From Viola odorata (Eukaryota; Streptophyta; Magnoliopsida; Malpighiales; Violaceae), in contig OY829541.1 in assembly GCA_963691705.1 (NCBI GenBank), forward strand, positions 57,149,931-57,213,930: 64,000 nt of DNA, given 5' to 3'. The notes below the pieces were generated by a model, which worked only from the letters and a program-made list of their open reading frames with translations, searched no databases and had not been told where the DNA came from. This document shows positions 55,319-64,000 of the stretch, piece after piece. The position numbers and the translations under genes were made by a program. Each line of letters begins with the position of its first letter. The first letter of the stretch is position 1.

Positions 55319-57884
55319 TGTTGCTACTCGAATTTTGACCACGAGCATTTAAATCGTTTAAATTTACTTTGCTTTATCGGTTCTTTTTATCGTTATTTGT
55401 TCGAGTTATTTTACCATCGATTTCATTTTTACCTGATTATTTATTTAATTATCAGTGTTGTTATTTTATTTAGTTCGTACAGATGTGTCATTTCCACCCT
55501 CTTTTCTTCATCCCTTACCCGGCACACACCAAACACTCATCCACTCACTTCCTTTTATTTTATTGCTATTTCATCCATCCAAGAATAAACATCTTCCTTC
55601 TTTTCCTCCTTAGACATTCTAAATTCCTGTACCCATGCCCAACATCTCATTTTCCCATACCAACTCTTGCTCCTCCTCGAGCCATTCCCCAAAACTCACT
55701 CCACATCCATTAAAACCCCATCAAACCTTGCTTGAACGGATCCCTCTCTCTCTCCCAAAAAAAAACCAAAACCAAACACAAAATCAACCCACCACTACTC
55801 CGGCCACCACTACTCAATCCACCAAATCCTAAATCAACTCCCTACACCGCTGCACAGCCACCATTACAATCAGCCCCGAAACCACCCGAAACTGTCCCCA
55901 AATCAGCCCCAAACCTCCGTCCAAACCGAACCCAAGTCAGCACCAAATACACAACGAAAACCAAACCAAATACACCCAAAAATCAGTACCAAATACACCC
56001 AAAAATCAGTACCAAATCAGTACCCAAAACAGACCCGAAACTGTCCCCAAAACCTGCCCCAAAACAGACCCGAAATCAGCCTCAAATCAGCACCAACCAA
56101 ACCCCCTGCACCGCTGCTCGCCGCTGCTGCTCAACGCCGCCGCTGCACTCCGCCGCCTCTGCTCCTCCGTCCGCCCCCTTTCCCGGACCAGCAACACCTC
56201 TGTAAATTTTAGCCTCCTATTTCTCTAATTTGTTGTTTGGTTTTTGTTTGCCTTGCTATTGTGTCTTGTGTTCGTTTTGCAGAGGGAGAAAGGAATGAAA
56301 TAGCCGCCGGCGGCTGAAGGAAAGAATAGGAATGGATGTTGTAGCCGCCGGCGGTAGAGAAGAAGAAGAAAGATGTGTGGGTTTTAGGTTTTGTGTATGA
56401 TGGGTTCTTATGCTTTGTTTGTGGGCTTGGGCTGGTTTGAGAAGGAAAGAAGAGTGATGTGCTTAATTATTTAGAGCTTGGGCTAGCCCATTAGGAGTCT
56501 TGTAATATTTATTTATTTTACTTGCTTATTTATTACTTGTGCTACTAACTAATCGGTGATGCAGGTAGCTTTCGTTATTTGTTCATTTATTATGCATGAT
56601 TATTTTAGAACTGCTAGAATTCAAACAAATCTTTTTGCATGATAATTAATTAGATTAATATCTCTTATTAATAATTTCACTTAGCTTGACCCTTGCGTGA
56701 ACGAATTAGGTAGAAATATTCAACATTTTATTTTCTGTAAATGCATGAAATTTGAATAGGATTAGTAATAAACATCACTCTTTAATTAATTTAATTTAAT
56801 TGCATGATTATTAATTACTAAATTCTCAAAATCTTTTAATCCCTAAAATTAAAACGAATAAAATCAATCCAAGAAAACTAAACAAAATAGTAATTAAACA
56901 TAGGATTTAAATCCCTTCCAATAACTTAAGCTCCTTTAAATTTTGTAGGATAGTAAATCACCAAAGAAAACAATCATTTGAAAGTGGAAAGATAGTAAAT
57001 GGGTCTTAAGCCCAACTCTTAGAAAATACTTCCAGATCCTCTCTTAAAATGTGTTTTAAACTTTAATGTTGAATGATCATTTAAATTATGCTTGCTTCGT
57101 GTGCGGCTTCGCCCCTACGTTTGTTTTAATTTATGCTATCTTGACGAATGTGTTTTGTGCGCGGCTTCGACCCCATTCCTCAGTTTTTCTCTTTTCAAAC
57201 GTGCTGTTTTCGCATTCATGAAAAATGGTACTTTGCTAGTCTAGGCATGATAGAATCACTTAGTAAATAGGGTTAATCACGTGCATCAGCCCGGTGATGA
57301 TAGTGATCCATCGTTGTTCACTAGGATCGTCGCTTTGGTAAAGATTAATAAAACGGTAGTAATTTCACTAATTTTGCATGTAATCGGACTAATCTTGAAC
57401 TCGGCTAAATATAACCGGAATAGGAATACAACCAACCTTTTTATCTTTTAGAGAATAAAAGACGTTATTTTCTGTTAAACAACTCGACAATGATTAGGAT
57501 AAAATCAATCAAACCAACTTTAGAGCTAAAGCGAACTCGACAATGATTAGGATAAAATCAATCAAACCAACTTTAGAGCTAAAGCGACGATCCCCCCTGA
57601 GGGCCCAACTACTTGTTTTCAACGTGATTTTTAAACACCTCTTTTTAGAACCGGTAACCTTTTTAGGATGAGACTTGGGTGCCTCGCACCTTCCCAAGTC
57701 CATAATACGACCCCGAACCATCGTTCTCGGGTTTAGACCCTTTTTATTTGTGCCTTAGTTTTTATTTTATTTTTATTCTTTTTGGACTTTTAGGTTTCCC
57801 TAAACCTTAGAATTAGGGTGGTGACTTCATTGTTATGTGTGAATTTCATTTCGCGTCCCAAATTTCGCTCGCGACGGTGCGACA
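55319..57884 (+). repeat. Ogre/Tat-type 5' LTR, 2566 bp
   Basis: Starts TGTTGCTACTCG exactly where SIRE coding sequence breaks off and ends GTGCGACA two bases before the primer-binding site. It contains a C-rich, Pro/Lys/Thr-coding-like stretch (55640-56205) of short CCAAAATCAGTACC-type repeats, a GCCGCCGGCGG motif occurring twice near 56305-56355, and a 53-bp tandem duplication (57481-57586). The long open frame at 55732-56205 is repeat-driven and not called a gene. Confidence 0.82.
57481..57586. repeat. Perfect 53-bp tandem duplication in LTR
   Basis: Unit 57481-57533 (starts AACTCGACAATGATTAGG) is repeated without a mismatch at 57534-57586, about 300 bp before the LTR end. Confidence 0.95.
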
Positions 57885-57887
57885 GTT

Positions 57888-57906
57888 TGGCGACTTCACT
57901 GGGGAC
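57888..57906 (+). promoter_or_regulatory. Ogre/Tat-type primer-binding site
   Basis: TGGCGACTTCACTGGGGAC follows the LTR after GTT. It resembles the TGGCGAC... primer sites of Ogre elements, thought to use an Arg tRNA. Confidence 0.75.
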
Positions 57907-58451
57907 TTAGGGTCGAAGCCGGAATTATTTGCTTGAGGTGTTTATTGTTTTTATTTATTTGTTTACTCGCTTTGATATCAATTGTTGTCTTCTCATTCGC
58001 ATCACGCATAATGCCCTGCCGACGGGCTCTTCCCAAATAGGATTAGGTTGGTATTAGTGAAGCCCTGATGGATTTAGGTCCCAGTAAGCTTTCATGAACC
58101 CTAAACTCGGACTAGAACCCCTAAATGGGTGAGCGCCCTGATGGACTTAGGTCCCAGTAAGCAATCACGTATCCATTTACTGAGGGACCACTTCTATGGT
58201 ATCGTCCGGGAGCCTTTCAGCCAGTTAAAAATAGTTGGAATATCCCCAGCACGTGCATCATGATTGTACGTATATGCTCTAATTTGTTGCACTATTGCCA
58301 TGATATATATCGCATGTATATCTTCCAATGTTCATTTATTTATTCTTGTCCTTGTTATTTATAAACCTACTTTTGAGCATATTGCATATATTTTATACTG
58401 ATACATGAATTTTGCTTTACTGATTTCAGACCCATCCCGTTTATTCGCTCA
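57907..58451 (+). other. Ogre/Tat-type leader
   Basis: Untranslated region before ORF1. A 28-bp block (GCCCTGATGGAYTTAGGTCC and on) occurs at 58062 and 58135 with one mismatch, 73 bp apart. No ORF. Confidence 0.65.
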
Positions 58452-60203
58452 ATGGCAACACCGACGATTCTTTCACTTGATACTTTTGGGAAGTTGAGTT
58501 ACGATGATCAGTCTACATGAGGGGATATGTTGAAATCGAATTTTGTTCCTGACGTTGTGACCAAGACTAGTGTGGAGATGATAGAGTTTGATATTACAGA
58601 AATCAAGAAATTGAGGGATGGGTTGTCCACAGAGGAGAAAATGCAATTCCAGAATAATTATGGGAAAATCTCAATGCTAATGGATGTGAAAGTTGATTTA
58701 AGTTGCATCCGAGCAGCTTTAAAATTCTGGGACCCTTATTACCGTTGCTTCTCTTTTGACCAAGGGATAGATTTGACTCCTACTCTAGAAGAATACGGTG
58801 CTTTGTTATGCCTCAATTCCCCAATATCATGCGTTTATCAGAATATCCTCGTCGAGTCTGCTAGTGTCAAGTTAAGGATGGACATGATGGTAGGAATCCC
58901 AGCTCGTTTGAAAAGTGGAAATTACATTTGGTGCTGGTCAGATATTGTAAAGCAATTTCGTTCATTTCAAGGGGAGAAGCGTTTAAAGATTCTAGCTTTT
59001 GCCATAATGGGTTTAGTCTTGCTTCCTAAAATGAAAGACTACATTGATTTTGAAGCAGCCAATGTGTTTTATGAAATGGAGAGGAATGGGATCAACCCTA
59101 CGGCAGCGATTCTAGCAGAAACATTCCGCTCTTTGGACTTTTGCAGACGGACCAAAAGAGGGAAGCTTACTTGTTGCACTCAACTCTTAACTGTATGGTT
59201 GATTAGCCATTTCAAACAAAGACCAGATCAATATTTGTTCTCTCCGAGCTATATGGGCATGGATCCCTTGATGAAGGTCATTAGGGGAATGGGCCAAGAA
59301 GTAGCCGTAGATAAATGGAAAATGGAAGAGAAAGAGGCCTGGGTCGACAGATTCCTGAATCTTTCTGAAAAAGATATCGACAGACATGCCAAATGGTTGC
59401 GGATTGCTAATCCTATTGTAAGTTGCGGGGACTTATTATGGGTCCCATTGATCGGAGCAAGGGGATGCGTACCTTATTGCCCAGCTTTAGTCCTTGGTCA
59501 ATTTTGCATCATGCAAATTATCCCCGCCACTTTCGGTATGCCAATCTCAAGTCTTCCGCACTCAGGAGAAACTGACACTCTACGCCAGTATGTGAACGAA
59601 TGGCGCACTCCATTTTGCCTTGTGGGACATATTATTCCTACCCAGCCAACAAAGGAATACTCAGAATGGAGGAGAAACAGGATTAACGGAAATGTTTTGC
59701 CCCTCCCAGAAAATAGGAAGCCTATGGAAGAAGAAGGTGGATGCCTTGCCAATACGGAGGTTAGTTATGTGGTTTATGCCCAGTTGATGGGGCAATTGCT
59801 AGTAGTGAAAGAAGAACGAGATCTGGTGATGAAAGAGAGGGATAATCTCTTGATTGATAAGATGGATTTGGAGTTTAAGATACGTGGATTAGAGAAGCGT
59901 GATAGTGAGAACGTACAAAGGAACCTTAGAAACCAAAGGATAGCCAATGAAAACTTTAGAAGGAGATTGAAAGAAGAAGTCAATAAAAGGGAGATTTCAA
60001 GCGCTTTGGTTCGAGAGAAAGATATAATGATTGGGACTTTGACTGATCGCCTCAAAGAGACAACCAATATAGATGGAGAGAATCAAGTCTTGCGAGCCCG
60101 AGTAGCGATCTTGGAAGATGAAGTGAAAGTACAGAAGAAGAAGGTTGCCTTGATGGAGCGGATGGGAGAAAATTCCACCAGCACTCAAGCTTCAAGATGT
60201 TGA
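58452..60203 (+). pseudogene. Ogre/Tat-type ORF1, plant-mobile-domain-like, with early stop
   Basis: An extra protein encoded ahead of gag in Ogre-like elements, function unknown. The frame opens at ATG 58452-58454 (MATPTILSLDTFGKLSYDDQ), meets TGA at 58518-58520 and resumes at 58527 for 558 codons. The middle resembles plant mobile domain / DUF7745 text (ALKFWDPYYRCFSFDQGIDL, then TPTLEEYGALLCL). The last 120 residues are a charged coiled coil (VVKEERDLVMKERDNLLIDK). The TGA stands where STWGD would be natural, so a TGG-to-TGA change is likely. Re-initiation at 58527 would lose only 25 residues. Confidence 0.75.
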
Positions 60204-60886
60204 TTTATTTTTATGGTTGTATTGTTTTAATGGGAGGAAAGTACTCAATGGCGTTTTACTTTGGATGTACCTTTTTTCAAATGATTTGGTCATAATCGAA
60301 CGAATGATGGCTATTTCTTCTTCATTGATGGTTACCATTCGCAATTGCTTGACCTTTTCCTTCATTTTTGTCGATGCCTCTCTTTTATTTCCCTTCGCAT
60401 TTCCAAGAATAAAAAGTTCCCGTTGTGATTTCGAGAATGAATTGAAGCTCTTCAGGAGACAGATAAAGGGGTCTATTCACGATCCTAGGTTGAGTTTGGA
60501 TTTTGGAAAAGAACGTAAGGGGCGGGGACCCTAGCCTTGTTAAAGGTTAGGAAAGGCTGTCAATTACGAGATCCTCCATCTTCCGTCTTGATCAAAGGAA
60601 CCGTCAATATATGTTTCCCTCTTCCCTTGTGAATGAATAGAAGTTTCCCTAGTCACCTTCGTCAGTGTGATGATTTGAAGATGGTTTCATGTTCCTTTCC
60701 CTCCAGTATCAAGTGAAAGATCGAAGAGGCGCCGGAGATTTGAATAAGCAGAGTGGAGTCCTCGAGATAGCATTTTTGCCTATTATTATCATTATTATTA
60801 TTCCTAAAACTTACATCTATCTTTTCTCTCCCAAGAAAAGAACTATTCCTCAGAAGCTCCACGCTACCAGACTTCAAACACGGAAA
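60204..60886 (+). other. Spacer between ORF1 and gag
   Basis: About 680 bp with no domain-bearing frame. Gag's frame is open from 60689, but the first 66 codons are low-complexity (an Ile run from ATT repeats) and look untranslated. MAEHVVTDKAFETR at 60887 is the natural start. Confidence 0.6.
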
Positions 60887-63064
60887 ATGGCGGAACATGT
60901 TGTGACAGATAAGGCGTTCGAAACAAGGATAGCGGAATTGGAGGAGCAACTTCGAACTACTAGAGAACGGGCCCTCCAAGCCGAAAAAGAGCGGGATGAG
61001 ATAATGCATGCTAAGACCCGGAAAGATCCTGAAGGGCCAACTCTTGACTATCCTCTTGGTTTTTATCCCTCTTCCAGTCATGCGACGGGACCTATCTCTT
61101 CATCTGTTGCTGCGGGTTCGTCCATTTCTCAACCATTTTCCAGTCAAGGGGTCCAGTGGAAATGGCAAAGTCCTTTCCTTAGTTCCAACTCATTCACCAC
61201 ACCGGCCGTCACGAGTACTGTTGTTAGCACATTGGGACCATGGGGTCCACCTCCTAATCCTTCTCTTATTGATCTCACTCTCGGTTCTGGTAAAAATCAG
61301 GATCACTCCGAATTCCAGTATGTCCAACCAACTCAGAGCCACCCTACTCAATTTGCAATTCCTGAACTTTCAAGAGTTTTATTCCCTAGTGGGAATCGGA
61401 CCCAACCCCAGGGTTCTTTTGAGCATCCGCAAACTATTGGTTTTGGCCCCGTTAAAGCAGAAGAGTCCAGTCGTGATAGGTTGAGCCTGCTAGAGGAAAG
61501 ACTAAGGGCGGTGGAAGGTGCGGATCCCTTTGATCCTATGGGTCCCGCTGATATGTGCATGGTACCAGGGATCACGATGCCCCTGAACTTCAAGATCCCA
61601 GAATTTGAGAAGTATACTGGAATTGAATGCCCCAAGACTCATCTCAGGGTCTACTGTAACAAAATGTCTGAAGTGATACATAATGAGCCTCTGTTGATTC
61701 ACCTATTTAGAGAAAGTTTGGCCAGGCATGCTTTGACTTGGTACATGGGTTTGGATAGAATTAAGATTCGGACTTGGAGAGATTTATCTGATGCTTTCCT
61801 AAAGCAATACAAGTTTAATACAGAAGTGGCGCCTGACCGTTCCGACTTGCAAAACATGGAGAAGAAGGATAATGAATTGGTGAAAGCTTATGCTCAAAGA
61901 TGGAGAGAACTAGCCGCAAGGATTTATCCCCCTTTGAATGACAAGGAGCTTGTGTCCATTTTTGTGAATACTTTCAAGTCCCCCTACTACACGTATCTGA
62001 TTTCCAACCCATCTAGTAGCTTTTCCGACATGGTCTTAGTTGCTGAAAGGGTTGAACAAGGGATTAAGTCAGGAAGGATCGTTGTTCCCACGCCAGAGGT
62101 AACACCTAAGAAAGCGCTCATCTCGAAAAAAGATGTCAGCTTTGTTTCCCCCCAGCCAACTCATCAAAAACCATTTCCGCCACCATACCCTTTCCCATCA
62201 CCACCACCACCACCATCACTATACCAACCTACCTTCTTCCCATCGATGCCTGTTGCCAACGTGGCTCCTCAATACCCAGCATCATTTCCACCTTTCCCAT
62301 CACCTCCACCACAAATGCCACAACAACCTACGCAACCAAGACCATATAACCCACCAAAAAACCCAAGCAACCAAAACAATCGCTGGAACCATGAACCATT
62401 ACCACCTCTTCCTGTTCCTTTGGGGGAAATCTACAAACATCTTTTGGCGGCAGGACAGATTGCACCTACTCCTATCCAACCTATCCAACCTCCTTACCCA
62501 AAATGGTATGACCCAAATGCTAGATGCATGTACCATGCTGGCGCCCCAGGACACACGCTAGAGAATTGTCCTGCCTTTAAGGGAAAGGTTCATCATCTGA
62601 TCAAGTGTGGATGGATCTCTTTCGAAGGATTAGCCAAAGGGCCTAATACGACCACCAATCCTCTTCCAAACCATGGCCCAGGAGGTGGAGGAGTGAACGT
62701 TGTTTCCGTGGAGGAAGTTGTTAACCATTCTCTTTCGGTATTGGGTTTGCCTCGAAAGGAGCTTTTTCATGCGTTAGCCAAAGGAGGGCATCTTCAGCAA
62801 TCCGAAAATAGCAGTTGTTTGTTTTGCCCGAGGGCAAGAAAACATGGAATCCAAGATTGTGCAGTCTTCTTACAGAAGGTGGAACAGTTAATGGATTTTG
62901 GGATTATTCAGATTGAGAAGAAGGCCTATGCGACGGAAGAAGTTGATGTTATTGGGGATGGTTTTTCTTCCCCTTACTCCTTTGAATACGTATCCCAAAC
63001 TGGTGCCTCCACTATGGCTCCTCCCAAGTTGGTCTTCAAGTTTGCTCAGAATACTCCTACCTAG
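60887..63064 (+). CDS. Ogre/Tat-type gag, 725 aa
   Basis: Retrotransposon capsid/nucleocapsid protein. An N-terminal coiled coil (ETRIAELEEQLRTTRERALQ) and a Ser/Pro-rich region lead to the gag core at about residues 215-400 (MPLNFKIPEFEKYTGIECPK, ESLARHALTWYMGLDRI, FLKQYKFNTEVAPDRSDL). A Pro-rich linker follows, then two Cys/His knuckle-like motifs (CMYHAGAPGHTLENC, CLFCPRARKHGIQDC). It ends at a TAG (63062-63064), after which the same frame continues into protease. Confidence 0.9.
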   Translation: MAEHVVTDKAFETRIAELEEQLRTTRERALQAEKERDEIMHAKTRKDPEGPTLDYPLGFYPSSSHATGPISSSVAAGSSISQPFSSQGVQWKWQSPFLSSNSFTTPAVTSTVVSTLGPWGPPPNPSLIDLTLGSGKNQDHSEFQYVQPTQSHPTQFAIPELSRVLFPSGNRTQPQGSFEHPQTIGFGPVKAEESSRDRLSLLEERLRAVEGADPFDPMGPADMCMVPGITMPLNFKIPEFEKYTGIECPKTHLRVYCNKMSEVIHNEPLLIHLFRESLARHALTWYMGLDRIKIRTWRDLSDAFLKQYKFNTEVAPDRSDLQNMEKKDNELVKAYAQRWRELAARIYPPLNDKELVSIFVNTFKSPYYTYLISNPSSSFSDMVLVAERVEQGIKSGRIVVPTPEVTPKKALISKKDVSFVSPQPTHQKPFPPPYPFPSPPPPPSLYQPTFFPSMPVANVAPQYPASFPPFPSPPPQMPQQPTQPRPYNPPKNPSNQNNRWNHEPLPPLPVPLGEIYKHLLAAGQIAPTPIQPIQPPYPKWYDPNARCMYHAGAPGHTLENCPAFKGKVHHLIKCGWISFEGLAKGPNTTTNPLPNHGPGGGGVNVVSVEEVVNHSLSVLGLPRKELFHALAKGGHLQQSENSSCLFCPRARKHGIQDCAVFLQKVEQLMDFGIIQIEKKAYATEEVDVIGDGFSSPYSFEYVSQTGASTMAPPKLVFKFAQNTPT

Positions 63065-64000
63065 GATTTGCACGCTGTCCCTTTCAATTATGGGTATGAA
63101 GTTGTCACTACCCCTCCTTTTGTCGCACCAACAGGGCCAGTTATGGGTGAAACTTCTAATATTGGGGGCATGACTCGGAGCGGGAGGTGTTATGTGTCCG
63201 AAGAAGTTGAGCAACAAAGGCAATCCAGAGGAAAAGGTTTGATGTTACCTGAGAAGATAACTGAAAAAGTACAGGAAATGAACAAACCTGTGTCAGAAGA
63301 TGACGCTACTGAGTTCCTGAAGATCATGAAGCAAAGCGAATTCAGTATCATTGAGCAGCTGAAGAAGACCCCAGCCCGTATCTCTATCATGGAGTTAATC
63401 CTTACTTCAGAACCCCATCGCCAAGCCCTTTTGAAGGTGTTGAATGAAGCCTTCGTAACTAAGGATATTACTGTAGAAGGGGTAGGAAACCTAATTGGGA
63501 GAATTCAAGCAGTGAGTAGTATTACCTTTTCTGAAGAAGAGATGGACCCAGCTGGGACCGGTTATAACAAAGCCCTCTACATTACGGTGGAATGCAAGGG
63601 TCATGTTGTAGCAAAGGCTTTGATCGACAACGGATCTGCACTGAATGTCCTACCCAAGCATGTCCTTGAGCAGTTGCCCGTTGATGTATCTCACATGAAG
63701 CCGAGTGGGATGATGGCTAGAGCTTTTGACGGTACTATTCGAGAGATTATCGGAAATATTGATTTGGATGTGGTTATTAGCCCCCACGCTTTCACTTTAA
63801 CCTTCCAAGTGATGGAAATTCGACCTGCTTATAGTATGCTGCTGGGACGACCATGGATCCACTCAGCCGGAGCTGTTCCTTCTTCCTTACATCAATGCAT
63901 CAAGTATGTGATGGATGGTGTCCTCATCACGATAAAAGCGGAGGAAGCTTTGATTTTGGCTAAACATTCTTCTGTGCCCTACATTGAGACTACTGAAGCT
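63065..64000 (+). CDS. Ogre/Tat-type protease region of pol, partial
   Basis: In the same frame as gag directly after TAG 63062-63064, and open to the window end (312 codons). The aspartic protease active site is ALIDNGSALNVLPKHVLEQL near 63621-63680, followed by the family end PAYSMLLGRPWIHSAGAVPS near 63820-63885. RT would begin just beyond the window. Gag and protease are normally one frame in such elements, so the TAG is either a nonsense mutation or a readthrough site. Confidence 0.85.

Larger units (their letters stand above)
55319..64000 (+). mobile_element. Ogre/Tat-type Ty3/gypsy element, 5' part
   Basis: Plus-strand element. LTR 55319-57884, primer-binding site from 57888, untranslated leader, extra ORF1 (58452-60203), gag (60887-63064) and protease running to the window end. 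Pol and the 3' LTR lie outside. The long LTR, a TGGCGAC-type primer site and an ORF upstream of gag are the combination known from Ogre/Tat elements. It is inserted into the SIRE RT gene. AAAAC at 55314-55318 would be one target copy. Confidence 0.9.

Noticed and set aside
55732..56205. 157-codon Pro/Lys/Thr-rich ORF
   Set aside because: It lies inside the Ogre-type LTR, is built of short CCAAAATCAGTACC-like repeats and has no family resemblance; a by-product of C-rich repeats.
1..64000. CRISPR arrays, bacterial operons, organellar genome block
   Set aside because: No regular spacer-repeat arrays or polycistronic gene packing; introns, miRNA and plant transposons show nuclear plant DNA.

Overview
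The window is plant nuclear DNA, almost certainly from a eudicot. Its genes have GT-AG introns, and it carries a MIR408 locus and plant-specific families (BAHD acyltransferase, TPK potassium channel, MUSTANG, RADIALIS-like, PTI1-like kinase). The AT-rich spaces are full of SIRE copia, Ogre/Tat gypsy, hAT, Mutator, Harbinger-like and Stowaway-like elements. I cannot name the species.

Left edge (1-7.4 kb): a nest of retrotransposons. A copia remnant was hit by a minus-strand Ty3/gypsy element (A). Element A was in turn hit, inside its gag reading frame, by a 3.1-kb element (B) that carries only gag and protease. B has two 453-bp LTRs and a perfect 5-bp target duplication.

Gene region (7.7-52.7 kb), in order: a BAHD acyltransferase pseudogene (-) split after its third codon by a hAT-like element; a TPK3/5-like two-pore K+ channel (+); several kb of nested DNA transposons; a Mutator-like element carrying a PPR-gene fragment; a secreted plant-specific protein of unknown function (+); a PB1-containing MUSTANG gene (+); MIR408 (+) behind a dense cluster of GTAC copper-response cores and a G-box; a RADIALIS-like SANT gene (-); an 11-exon organellar release factor RF1 (-); a J-domain membrane protein (+) whose 4.5-kb third intron holds a complete hAT-derived double-BED-finger gene on the same strand; a NYN/LOTUS-domain gene (-); and a PTI1-like kinase (+) cut by a retrotransposon.

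Right edge (52.7-64 kb): a second nest. A SIRE copia element (-) interrupts the kinase. An Ogre/Tat-type element (+), with a 2.6-kb LTR and an extra ORF before gag, interrupts the SIRE reverse transcriptase and runs off the window.

For the RF1, J-protein, BED, NYN, TPK, MUSTANG and secreted-protein genes, the exon sets proposed here use canonical splice sites and sum to whole codons. Two genes are clearly broken by transposons (BAHD and PTI1-like). Most retroelement frames are closed only by single nonsense codons, several of which look like C-to-T changes. The host genes do not form a functional cluster. What links the region is repeated transposon insertion and two apparent transposase domestications (MUSTANG and the BED/hAT gene).
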